Both the position numbers and the translations under genes were made by a program. From an uncultured Eubacteriales bacterium (lineage in GTDB: Bacteria; Bacillota; Clostridia; Christensenellales; Christensenellaceae), in assembly GCA_900554725.1 (NCBI GenBank), contig USII01000071.1, positions 1 to 5,927 of the forward strand: a stretch of DNA of 5,927 bases, in the 5' to 3' direction. Each line of letters starts with the position of its first letter. The first letter of the stretch is position 1. The notes beneath the pieces were generated by a model, which saw nothing but the letters and a program-made list of their open reading frames with translations, did no database searches and was not told where the DNA came from. Shown one piece after another: positions 1 through 5,819 of the stretch.

Positions 1-107
1 TTCATGTCCTCGTCCCCTTTTACGGCGTTTGTACATCCTATGAGAAAAAAAGTTTTTTTATGAAATGTGCGGAGAAAAAAGGGAAATGCCGATAAAAAGA
101 GAATGTT

Positions 108-133
108 TATATGGTCTGATTAAAAACCATATA
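108..133 (+). promoter_or_regulatory. Inverted repeat next to the kinase ribosome-binding site
   Basis: TATATGGT (108-115) and ACCATATA (126-133) are perfect 8-base reverse complements around a 10-base spacer, and the right arm runs straight into the Shine-Dalgarno run at 133-139. In RNA this would form a hairpin that could extend by G-U pairs into that run and hide it. In DNA it could be the operator of a dimeric repressor. The arms are AT-rich, so chance is possible. Upstream, an A7-G-T7 tract (45-59) may be intrinsically bent DNA. I see no convincing -35/-10 pair in 1-145. Confidence 0.4.
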
Positions 134-139
134 GGGGGT
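133..139 (+). promoter_or_regulatory. Ribosome-binding site that fixes the kinase start
   Basis: AGGGGGT lies seven bases before the ATG at 146. The same frame is open from an ATG at 65, but the extra 27 residues are not FGGY-like, and 146 puts the conserved Asp-x-Gly-Thr motif at residues 9-12, as usual in the family. Confidence 0.8.
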
Positions 140-145
140 AACAGC

Positions 146-1654
146 ATGGAACAGTACATCTTGGCGCACGATTTTGGAACCAGCGCCGATAAGGCATCGC
201 TTTTTAACACAGAAGGGGAATTTATCCGCACGGTGACTACCGCCTATCCCACAAATCACTCCCATTCCACCTGGGCCGAGCAGGATCCGGAAGATTGGTG
301 GCAAGCATTTTGCAACAGCACAAAAACGCTGCTGGAAGGAATCGATATCAAGAATGTCCTGTGCGTCGCTTTCGATGGTACATTCCCAAACTGCATTCCC
401 GTCGATAAAGAAGGGAAGCCCACATACCCCGCCATCATCTGGCAGGATATGCGCGCGGAAAAAGAGGCCAACGAGCTGACAAAGCTTATCCCTGTCCAGT
501 ATCTGACATACGGCGGCGAAGGCATTATGCGCACAGAACAAAGCCTTCCAAAGCTTCTCTGGCTCAAGCGCAACCGCCCCGAAGCATTTTCCAAAACCTA
601 TAAAATGCTCGCCACTCCGAGCGACTATATCATCCTTCGGCTGACGGGCAATTTCGTCTGCGAATATTCCATGGCCAACAGCATGGGTACGCTGGATCTG
701 GCAAACCGCATCTGGAGCAAGGATTCCCTCGAGGCTGCCGGCATTACGGAAGAGATGATGCCCACTCTTCATGCCTGCACGGATGTCGTCGGAGAGGTTC
801 CCGAAGACTCCCTTTCCCAGGAATGCGGCCTCTTCCCGGGCACAAAGCTGGTCATCGGCACGGGCGATGCCACCTGCTCCTCCATCGGCGCAGGCAATAT
901 CAGCATCGGCGATGCCTGCCTGACAGGCGGCTCTTCCGCTGGCATCAGCGCTGTCATCCCAGCAAAGGCGGGCGCTGGCTATCATTCCAGCTATCTGCCC
1001 AAAGGCGCCAGCATGATGGGCGGCATGACGATGGCCTCGGGCTCGGCTTATAGCTGGGTAAAAAACGAGATCTGCAAAATCGAGCAGAAAATGGCAGAAG
1101 AAAACGGCAAGAGCGCCTACGACTACATCAACGAAGAAGTTGCCTCTGCCCCGCTGGGTGCAAACGGCGTGCTCTTCCTGCCGCTTCTCAAAGGCGAGCG
1201 TTCCCCCTTCTATAACCCCAAGGCGAAGGGCTCTTTTCTTGGCATTACCCTTGCCAACACCCGGGCAGACCTGCTGCGGGCAGTGGTAGAGGGCATCGGC
1301 TTTAACATCGCCCTCATTTTGGAGGATATTCGCCAGCACTACGATTTCAAAAAACTCACCATGGTGGGCGGCCTTGCCAAGAGCGATGTTGTCCGCCAGA
1401 TTTTCGCGGATATCATGGGCGTTGAATTGGTGACGCTCAAATATATGGATGAAGTTGCTACGGTGGGCGCTGCCATCATGGGCGGCATTGCCATCGGCAT
1501 CTACGAGGATTACAGCGCTGTCCGCAAATTCCACGCCATCAGCGCCCGCAACCTTCCCAATATGGAAAATCACGCCAAGTATCAGAAGCTTCTTGCGCTC
1601 TATAAGAAGGGCTACGAAGCGCAGGTTGAGCTTTTTGAGGCGATGGCAGAATAA
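146..1654 (+). CDS. FGGY-family carbohydrate kinase, sugar substrate unknown
   Basis: This is an ATP-dependent cytosolic sugar kinase of 502 residues, the normal length for xylulokinase, glycerol kinase and gluconate kinase relatives. The N-terminal phosphate motif DFGTSADKASLF spans residues 9-20. A Trp-Ala-Glu-Gln-Asp-Pro segment and the IIWQDMRA motif (Trp99, Asp101, Arg103) follow. The second-domain motif GTGDATCSSIGAG carries the likely catalytic base Asp241. The family signature FLPLLKGERSP starts near residue 344, the ATP-site motif VGGLAKS is at 407-413, and a Glu-Val-Ala-Thr-Val-Gly-Ala-Ala segment follows. All expected elements are present, so it should be active. At residues 75-85 it reads AFDGTFPNCIP where xylulokinases have Ser-Gly-Gln-Met-His-Gly, so xylulose is not a safe substrate call. 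It is transcribed alone: a strong terminator follows, and the next gene has its own promoter. The family is near certain; the substrate is open. Confidence 0.94.
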   Translation: MEQYILAHDFGTSADKASLFNTEGEFIRTVTTAYPTNHSHSTWAEQDPEDWWQAFCNSTKTLLEGIDIKNVLCVAFDGTFPNCIPVDKEGKPTYPAIIWQDMRAEKEANELTKLIPVQYLTYGGEGIMRTEQSLPKLLWLKRNRPEAFSKTYKMLATPSDYIILRLTGNFVCEYSMANSMGTLDLANRIWSKDSLEAAGITEEMMPTLHACTDVVGEVPEDSLSQECGLFPGTKLVIGTGDATCSSIGAGNISIGDACLTGGSSAGISAVIPAKAGAGYHSSYLPKGASMMGGMTMASGSAYSWVKNEICKIEQKMAEENGKSAYDYINEEVASAPLGANGVLFLPLLKGERSPFYNPKAKGSFLGITLANTRADLLRAVVEGIGFNIALILEDIRQHYDFKKLTMVGGLAKSDVVRQIFADIMGVELVTLKYMDEVATVGAAIMGGIAIGIYEDYSAVRKFHAISARNLPNMENHAKYQKLLALYKKGYEAQVELFEAMAE

Positions 1655-1657
1655 GTG

Positions 1658-1679
1658 CCGCGCTCTATCGGCGGTTTTT
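1658..1679 (+). terminator. Weak hairpin just after the kinase stop
   Basis: CCGC (1658-1661) can pair with GCGG (1671-1674), followed directly by five T residues (1675-1679). The stem is only four pairs, so this is at best an auxiliary terminator ahead of the stronger one at 1689-1719. Confidence 0.25.
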
Positions 1680-1688
1680 CGCGCTTTC

Positions 1689-1719
1689 AAAGCGGAGCCG
1701 GGTTCCGGCTCCGCTTTTT
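1689..1719 (+). terminator. Intrinsic terminator of the kinase gene
   Basis: AGCGGAGCCG (1691-1700) pairs perfectly with CGGCTCCGCT (1706-1715) around the loop GGTTC. The stem extends by two A-T pairs at its base (1689-1690 with 1716-1717) and is followed by a T run to 1719. It ends the kinase transcript before the nagB promoter. Confidence 0.88.
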
Positions 1720-1736
1720 CTGTCCTTTTCCCGCGA

Positions 1737-1765
1737 TTGCCCCCTCCTTTGTTTCATGATATGAT
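1737..1765 (+). promoter_or_regulatory. Sigma-A-like promoter of the nagB unit
   Basis: TTGCCC (1737-1742, four of six matches to the -35 consensus) and TATGAT (1760-1765, five of six to the -10) are separated by an ideal 17 bases. Transcription would begin near 1772, about 20 bases before the nagB ATG, which leaves a very short leader with no room for a riboswitch. Confidence 0.7.
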
Positions 1766-1792
1766 AAGAACATCGAAAATAAGGAGCGTTTT

Positions 1793-2503
1793 ATGAAAGT
1801 CATACAGGCAAAAGATTATGCTCAGTTAAGCCGCAAGGCAGCCGCCATTCTCTGTGCGCAGATAACGCTTAAGGAAGATTGCGTGCTCGGCCTTGCCACC
1901 GGATCCACGCCCATCGGCACATATCAAAATCTGGCAAACGCTTGCCAGAAGGGTGAGCTGGATTTTTCCCAGGTGCGCACGGTAAATCTGGATGAATACC
2001 GCGGCCTTAGCGGCGATCATCCCAAAAGCTACCGCTACTTCATGGAAACAAATCTGTTCTCCCATATCAATATTCAGCCGGGCAATGCCCATCTTCCCGC
2101 GGGGGACTGTGCAGACGCCGCTTCAGAATGCGCGGCCTATGATGCCCTCATCTCTCGCCTTGGCGGCATCGATCTGCAGCTTCTTGGAATCGGCCATAAT
2201 GGGCATATCGGCTTTAACGAGCCCGCCGATTGCTTTACTCTGCCTACGCACGAAGTTTCCCTCTCTCCCGCCACGCTCAAAGCCAATTCGCGCTTTTTCC
2301 AAAAGGCGGACGAGCAGCCCCGCACTGCCCTCACCATGGGCATGGGGGCTATCATGCAAGCGAGACGCATTCTGCTCATTGCCCAGGGCAGCGAAAAAGT
2401 GGAAATTCTCAAAAAAGCTCTATATGGGCCGGTGACGCCCCAGGTTCCCGCCTCCATTTTGCAGCTGCACCAAAACCTCACCGTCATCTATTCCCTGGCT
2501 TAG
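1793..2503 (+). CDS. nagB: Glucosamine-6-phosphate deaminase NagB
   Basis: NagB isomerises and deaminates glucosamine 6-phosphate to fructose 6-phosphate and ammonia, the step that brings amino sugars into glycolysis. The 236-residue cytosolic protein shows the full family pattern: phosphate-binding LGLATGSTPIGTY (32-44), VNLDEYRGL with the proton-transfer Asp67, LLGIGHNGHIGFNEP (130-144) with His138 and Glu143, and ALTMG with a C-terminal PASILQLH segment. Asn136 sits where the E. coli enzyme has Asp141, as in Bacillus NagB. The length also matches that shorter Gram-positive form, which lacks the E. coli allosteric tail, so allosteric control by GlcNAc-6-phosphate is unlikely (inferred). The start is fixed by AAGGAG at 1781-1786, six bases before the ATG. 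It is the first gene of its unit. No nagA (GlcNAc-6-phosphate deacetylase) is visible in the window. Confidence 0.97.
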   Translation: MKVIQAKDYAQLSRKAAAILCAQITLKEDCVLGLATGSTPIGTYQNLANACQKGELDFSQVRTVNLDEYRGLSGDHPKSYRYFMETNLFSHINIQPGNAHLPAGDCADAASECAAYDALISRLGGIDLQLLGIGHNGHIGFNEPADCFTLPTHEVSLSPATLKANSRFFQKADEQPRTALTMGMGAIMQARRILLIAQGSEKVEILKKALYGPVTPQVPASILQLHQNLTVIYSLA

Positions 2504-2537
2504 CGCCGCTTTTATGGGCAGACAGAAGTGTAATTTC

Positions 2538-2542
2538 GAGGT
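2538..2542 (+). promoter_or_regulatory. Ribosome-binding site that fixes the acetyltransferase start
   Basis: GAGGT lies eight bases before the ATG at 2551. The frame is open further upstream into nagB, but only as out-of-frame reading of that gene, so 2551 is the start. Confidence 0.7.
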
Positions 2543-2550
2543 TTTCTCAT

Positions 2551-3108
2551 ATGAATTTACTGTGTGAACAAGGCGATTTGGCCCTGCGTCCTCTAAAAGA
2601 TCGGCAAGAGGAATATGCCCTGCTGCGCCATTGGCTTTCCCAGGAGGAGATCTCCCGCTACTACGGCGGAGATGGCGAGCGGGAAGTGCGCAGCATCCAA
2701 AAACATGTGAAGATCGGCGATGTATGTTCCTGCCTGATTTTGCAAAATCTGGAGCCCATCGGCTATTTGCAGTTTTACGAGATTACAGATCCAGATGAAA
2801 AGGTCGAGCTGCGGCTCTGCCCCTATCGGCATCCTTTTGGCATCGATCTCTTTTTGGGGGTTCCCCAAAAGCTGGGGCAAGGCGTGGGCACGCGCTGCCT
2901 TGAGATGACATGCCACTTTCTTTTTTCAAAACGGGATGCCGATGCCCTTTGCATCGATCCTCGCATCGATAATCCCCGGGCTATCCGATGCTACCAAAAA
3001 GCAGGCTTTTTTCATGTGACGACAAAAGAACACGGAGAAAAAGTTTTGGATCGATGGGTCGCCTGTGATATCATGCACCGGCTGCCCGAGAGCCCTTCAT
3101 CTATATAA
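2551..3108 (+). CDS. GNAT N-acetyltransferase, AAC(6')-like
   Basis: This 185-residue GNAT enzyme would transfer acetyl from acetyl-CoA to an amino group. It follows, in order, the pattern of aminoglycoside 6'-N-acetyltransferases as I remember AAC(6')-Ie and AAC(6')-Ib: LRPL near the N-terminus (12-15), RYYGG (36-40), PIGYLQFYE (69-77), GIDLFLG (97-103), the CoA pyrophosphate loop QKLGQGVGTR (106-115), and IDPRIDNPRAIRCYQKAGF (135-153). Asp99 aligns with the Asp-99 reported as the active-site base of AAC(6')-Ie. There is no APH(2'') kinase domain, so it is a stand-alone acetyltransferase. It begins 47 bases after nagB, with no clear promoter between, and ends 31 bases before the permease, so co-transcription is likely. 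Whether the substrate is an aminoglycoside, an amino sugar or another amine cannot be read from sequence. GNAT membership is very secure; antibiotic resistance is only a possibility. Confidence 0.9.
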   Translation: MNLLCEQGDLALRPLKDRQEEYALLRHWLSQEEISRYYGGDGEREVRSIQKHVKIGDVCSCLILQNLEPIGYLQFYEITDPDEKVELRLCPYRHPFGIDLFLGVPQKLGQGVGTRCLEMTCHFLFSKRDADALCIDPRIDNPRAIRCYQKAGFFHVTTKEHGEKVLDRWVACDIMHRLPESPSSI

Positions 3109-3126
3109 AAATACTTGTTCATCTTT

Positions 3127-3133
3127 GGGAGGA
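3127..3133 (+). promoter_or_regulatory. Ribosome-binding site that fixes the permease start
   Basis: GGGAGGA lies six bases before the ATG at 3140. An in-frame ATG at 3065, inside the acetyltransferase gene, would add 25 non-hydrophobic residues ahead of the first membrane helix and has no comparable site. Confidence 0.8.
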
Positions 3134-3139
3134 CTCTTT

Positions 3140-4063
3140 ATGGATCTGTTTCTTACCGTTTGCGAGCTTACGCTCCCTGTAATCGTTCTCATTGGCCTTG
3201 GCGTCGTGTGCCGCGCGCGCGGCATATTCGATGCCCGGGCAATTGATGGCCTAAAGCGGCTGATCAGCCGCTATCTCATGCCCTTTACCCTTTTTAATTC
3301 CCTGGCGAAGATAGAGCTCTCCGGCACAGTCGCTGTGCTGGGCGTCACCTGCTTTTGCATGTGCTGCCTTTCCCTTTTGCTCGGGCATGCTACCAGGGGA
3401 ATTTGCCGGGAGTTTTCCTACCATCCCTATCTATGCAGTGCCTATGAAATCGGCATGCTGGGCATCGCTCTGTTTCCGCTGCTGTTTGGGGATACCGGCC
3501 TTGGATATCTGGCCAGCATGGATATTGGCGCCTGTTTCTTTTTCTTCTGTATCTATATCCCCATGCTCAATGGCGGCAAAGGCGAGAGCCCAAAACAAAC
3601 GCTCAAAAACATCTTTTCCAGCCCTGCACTTTTGGCCTGCATCGCCGGAATCTTCTGCAATCTCACGGGAATTTCCCGCCTGGTTTTCGGCTCTGCCATT
3701 GGCCCGGTGCTGGATTCCATCATCTCCATGCTGACAAAATCCATCACGCCGCTGATCCTTATCGTCGTGGGCTACGGGTTCCAGCTCAGCCGCCGGCTGC
3801 TGCCCTCTGTGCTCAAGACCTGCGCCATGCGGTTTGCCATCTCGATTCCCGTATGTCTTCTGGCCCTGCTGGCGCTGGAGCTTTTCCACATTCGCGATGA
3901 GGTGGTGCGCTTTGCGGTCATTTTTGTCGCCGCGCTGCCCGCTCCCTTCAGCACCTCTGTCTATGCCAAAGACGACCTTCAGCAAGCCTATATGAACACA
4001 CAGATGAGCCTTTATGTCATCATCACAATCCTGGTATTCGCCGTGCTGTGCGCACTGGCCTAA
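3140..4063 (+). CDS. AEC-family (auxin efflux carrier-like) permease
   Basis: This 307-residue inner-membrane protein has about ten hydrophobic segments, roughly 4-24, 37-58, 63-84, 99-118, 122-147, 165-182, 200-222, 228-250, 256-278 and 285-307. Length and topology match the AEC family (bacterial relatives include the malate carrier MleP and YfdV). Family-typical stretches are PVIVLIGLGVVCRARG followed by an Ala-Ile-Asp-Gly-Leu segment and SRYLMPFTLFNSLA near the N-terminus, and AALPAPFSTSVYAKD in the ninth helix region. Characterised bacterial members move organic acids, but substrates across the family are poorly known, so none is assigned. It follows the acetyltransferase by 31 bases and probably shares the nagB transcript. 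A TATAAA (3104-3109) overlapping the acetyltransferase stop could be an internal -10, but its -35 is poor. Cargo might relate to amino sugars or acids, by context only. Confidence 0.9.
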   Translation: MDLFLTVCELTLPVIVLIGLGVVCRARGIFDARAIDGLKRLISRYLMPFTLFNSLAKIELSGTVAVLGVTCFCMCCLSLLLGHATRGICREFSYHPYLCSAYEIGMLGIALFPLLFGDTGLGYLASMDIGACFFFFCIYIPMLNGGKGESPKQTLKNIFSSPALLACIAGIFCNLTGISRLVFGSAIGPVLDSIISMLTKSITPLILIVVGYGFQLSRRLLPSVLKTCAMRFAISIPVCLLALLALELFHIRDEVVRFAVIFVAALPAPFSTSVYAKDDLQQAYMNTQMSLYVIITILVFAVLCALA

Positions 4064-4064
4064 A

Positions 4065-4099
4065 AAGCCGGCCTGCTGCCCATATTTTGCGGCCGGTTT
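4065..4099. terminator. Hairpin after the permease gene, weak terminator
   Basis: AAGCCGGCC (4065-4073) pairs with GGCCGGTTT (4091-4099), nine pairs including one G-U, around a 17-base loop. On the plus strand the T run is short (TTT, then GG), so read-through into the next gene is likely. On the minus strand the T run is better (TTTTTA), but no minus-strand gene ends here. It may attenuate the transcript or stabilise the mRNA end. Confidence 0.4.
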
Positions 4100-4134
4100 G
4101 GTTATGCTAATTAAGAATTGCAAGGAGTAGAAAA

Positions 4135-4890
4135 ATGCCAAAAAGCAACTTGAAATCCGGCAGAACCTGGGAAAAAATCGTCCTCGCACTGGTTTGCCTT
4201 TGCCTTATTGGGGCAATCATCTATACCTGCGCAACATTGCTTTACACGCCTGAGGATGGCTGGGGCGCAGAAAATTCCCACAAGACAAAATCCAACTTTA
4301 CGCTTATGACTGTGCAGTGCGGCGGCGCGCTGATTCTCTGCCTGCTTCCCAGCCTGCTGCGCAGGGTATTTCGCCTGGAGCTGCCGCCCGGCCTGCTCAT
4401 GTACTACTATCTGTTCCTCTTTGGTGCCGCCTTTCTTGGAGAAGTTTTCCGGTTCTACTATGTTGTCCCGCACTGGGATGATATTTTGCATATCACAAGT
4501 GGCGCCGCCCTCTCCATCGTGGGTTTTTCCATCGTCAATGCCTGCTGCGGCTCTGGCGGAATTGAGCGCCTTCCTGCGGGCTTTTCCGTGCTGTGCGCCT
4601 TCATGCTGGGCCTTACAATAGGCGTCATCTGGGAGTTTTATGAATTTACGGCCGATGGCCTTCTTGGCATGAACATGCAGAAATTCGCTCTGGAAGATGG
4701 AACAAACCTCGTCGGCCGCGCGGCTCTTATGGATACTATGAAAGATCTCATGGTGGATTTCGCCGGCGCAGGCCTTGGCGCGCTGGCCCTCTATGCGCCG
4801 CTTAAGCGTAAAAAGCCCATCTTCCAATCCTTCCTCATCCGGCATCTGCCAAAGGAAGGAAATTCCCAAAACTCCCCTGCAAAAAATTAA
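4135..4890 (+). CDS. Six-helix membrane protein of unknown function
   Basis: I recognise this 251-residue protein only as a type of uncharacterised integral membrane protein common in Clostridia, perhaps distantly related to the YjdF/DUF2238 group. Likely helices are near residues 15-36, 55-75, 82-102, 115-135, 145-168 and 205-225, with a basic cytoplasmic tail. Charged or histidine residues in or beside the helices form three motifs: HWDDILH (113-119), IGVIWEFYEF (162-171) followed by Asp174, and DTMKDLMVD (200-208). Such spacing in a membrane could bind an ion or metal, but that is inference. The start is set by AAGGAG at 4122-4127, seven bases before the ATG. A TATGCT (4103-4108) could be a -10, but no good -35 accompanies it, so the gene may be read from the nagB promoter through the hairpin at 4065-4099. 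It lies 71 bases after the permease and ends at a terminator. Confidence 0.87.
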   Translation: MPKSNLKSGRTWEKIVLALVCLCLIGAIIYTCATLLYTPEDGWGAENSHKTKSNFTLMTVQCGGALILCLLPSLLRRVFRLELPPGLLMYYYLFLFGAAFLGEVFRFYYVVPHWDDILHITSGAALSIVGFSIVNACCGSGGIERLPAGFSVLCAFMLGLTIGVIWEFYEFTADGLLGMNMQKFALEDGTNLVGRAALMDTMKDLMVDFAGAGLGALALYAPLKRKKPIFQSFLIRHLPKEGNSQNSPAKN

Positions 4891-4914
4891 AAAGCTGCCC
4901 CGGAGCAGCTTTTC
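4890..4914 (+). terminator. Intrinsic terminator overlapping the membrane-protein stop codon
   Basis: AAAAGCTGC (4890-4898) pairs perfectly with GCAGCTTTT (4905-4913) around the loop CCCGGA, with T residues continuing to about 4916 after one C. The left arm begins on the last base of the stop codon. The T-rich tail is partly in the stem, so termination may rely on the second hairpin just downstream. Confidence 0.65.
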
Positions 4915-4933
4915 TTGCGCTTACGCTCTGCCA

Positions 4934-4965
4934 AAAAAGGCTCCGGGCATGCCCGGAGCCTTTTT
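4934..4965. terminator. Strong bidirectional terminator between convergent genes
   Basis: GGCTCCGGGC (4939-4948) and GCCCGGAGCC (4951-4960) form a perfect palindrome, flanked by A runs on the left and five T residues on the right that extend the stem to 15 pairs. It reads as a U-tailed intrinsic terminator on both strands. It serves the plus-strand unit ending at 4890 and the minus-strand aldolase ending at 5025, and would prevent colliding transcription. I see nothing else in 4966-5024. Confidence 0.93.
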
Positions 4966-5024
4966 AATTTCTTTCCTTAAACGCTGCTTTGGCCCACACC
5001 TTCTGCGCCTTTGCCAGCTTCCTG

Positions 5025-5711
5025 TTACTTTTTGCCCTTCAGGTTCAGCCCTTCCACTTCGCTCACTAAGGATACGAAATCCTGCGAAAAATTCTCCTCT
5101 GCAGTAAAAGTTGCATCGTGATGAATGAGGGCTTCCAGCACATCCGGCGACGCTGTGACTGCGCCAATGCCGTGTTTGCAGAGATTTAAAATCTGCTGGG
5201 AGTTCTTGAAGCTTGCCGCAAGGACATCCGCCTCCAGATGATGCACGCGGAACATATCGTGGATATCCATGGCCACCTGCACGCCATCCGCGCCCATATT
5301 ATCCAGCCGGTTGACATAGGGCGCTGTATAGCGCGCGCCGGCCTTGGCCGCCATAAAAGCCTGCATGGCCGTATAGATGGCCGTCGCCGTGACATGAACA
5401 CCCTCTTTTTTAAGCAGATGAATGGCCCGCATTCCCTGTGCCGTTACCGGCACTTTAATATAGAGCTGCTCATCGATTTCTCTCAGCATAAAGTGGGCTT
5501 CCTCTATCATTTTTTCCGTGGTATCCGAGATCACCTGCGCATGCAACTGGCTCTCCCTGGGCAGAAATTCCCGAATGCTTTTGAGCACCTTGATTGGGTT
5601 TTTATGCTCGTTCATCAAAATGGATGGGTTTGTCGTCACCCCATCATAGGGATAGAGGGAATAGAGCCGCTCAATTTCATAAATATTCGCATTGTCAATC
5701 AAAACTAGCAT
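5025..5711 (-). CDS. fsa: Fructose-6-phosphate aldolase-like small transaldolase-family enzyme
   Basis: This 228-residue class I aldolase of the small transaldolase family (FSA/TalC/MipB) is the usual length and cytosolic. Motifs are LIDNAN (Asp6), GVTTNPSIL (24-32), HAQVIS (Gln59), YIKVPVTAQG with the Schiff-base Lys86, TATAIY (Thr110), APYVNRLDNMGADG (Tyr132) and LAASFKN. Residues match E. coli FSA (Asp6, Asn28, Gln59, Lys85, Thr109, Tyr131) with an offset of one after the lysine loop. Small transaldolases usually have Glu and Phe at the Gln59 and Tyr132 positions, so cleavage and formation of fructose 6-phosphate from dihydroxyacetone and glyceraldehyde 3-phosphate is the better call. Assignment within the family is inference. 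The ribosome-binding site AAAGAGGAA (5717-5725) and a good promoter at 5746-5774 support the start. It is a single-gene unit convergent with the membrane-protein gene; the terminator at 4934-4965 closes it. Confidence 0.92.
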   Translation of the reverse strand: MLVLIDNANIYEIERLYSLYPYDGVTTNPSILMNEHKNPIKVLKSIREFLPRESQLHAQVISDTTEKMIEEAHFMLREIDEQLYIKVPVTAQGMRAIHLLKKEGVHVTATAIYTAMQAFMAAKAGARYTAPYVNRLDNMGADGVQVAMDIHDMFRVHHLEADVLAASFKNSQQILNLCKHGIGAVTASPDVLEALIHHDATFTAEENFSQDFVSLVSEVEGLNLKGKK

Positions 5712-5745
5712 AACGATTCCTCTTTCGCGGGGGCTTTTGTTTCTT

Positions 5746-5774
5746 ATGTTAGCTTATGCTGGTAGAAAAGTCAA
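5746..5774 (-). promoter_or_regulatory. Sigma-A-like promoter of the aldolase gene
   Basis: On the minus strand, TTGACT (plus positions 5769-5774, five of six to the -35 consensus) and TAACAT (5746-5751, four of six to the -10) are separated by exactly 17 bases. The predicted start near 5739 leaves a leader of about 28 bases that includes the ribosome-binding site. Confidence 0.7.
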
Positions 5775-5790
5775 CAAACTGTGGAAAACA

Positions 5791-5819
5791 TGGAAAATAC
5801 AGGAGAAATTGGGTATACT
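5791..5819 (+). promoter_or_regulatory. Promoter of the gene running off the right edge
   Basis: TATACT (5814-5819) is a good -10, five of six to consensus. TGGAAA (5791-5796), 17 bases upstream, matches the -35 at four of six positions. It faces away from the aldolase promoter, with 16 bases between the two -35 boxes. The leader to the ATG at 5894 would be about 68 bases. Confidence 0.6.

Noticed and set aside
1..36. Possible start of a divergent minus-strand gene at the left edge: an ATG at 36-34, or one at 5-3 preceded by AAAGGGG.
   Set aside because: The first has no proper ribosome-binding site and an odd basic peptide. The second has a plausible site, but only five bases remain in the window, and no matching minus-strand promoter is clear. 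A real gene may lie beyond the edge.
65..145. N-terminal extension of the kinase from the ATG at 65.
   Set aside because: The extra 27 residues are Lys/Arg-rich and not family-like, and a strong ribosome-binding site precedes the ATG at 146, which gives the normal family N-terminus.
107..1690. Long open frame on the reverse strand opposite the kinase, and similar reverse frames opposite the permease and the membrane protein (about 3431-4189 and 4111-4869).
   Set aside because: They mirror codon bias of the real genes, show no recognisable motifs, have no ribosome-binding sites and overlap strongly supported forward genes completely.
1655..1792. Riboswitch or glmS-type ribozyme upstream of nagB.
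   Set aside because: The predicted transcript start lies about 20 bases before the ATG, and the only structures upstream are the kinase gene terminators.
2160..2975. Repeated GCATCGAT words (near 2166, 2840, 2951 and 2963).
   Set aside because: All fall inside coding sequence and encode Gly-Ile-Asp or similar in frame; spacing is irregular and consistent with codon preference.
5780..5790. TGTGGAAAA (5780-5788 region) as a DnaA box, one mismatch from TGTGGATAA.
   Set aside because: A single one-mismatch copy is expected about once by chance in a window of this size; there is no cluster, AT-rich unwinding region or origin-linked gene.
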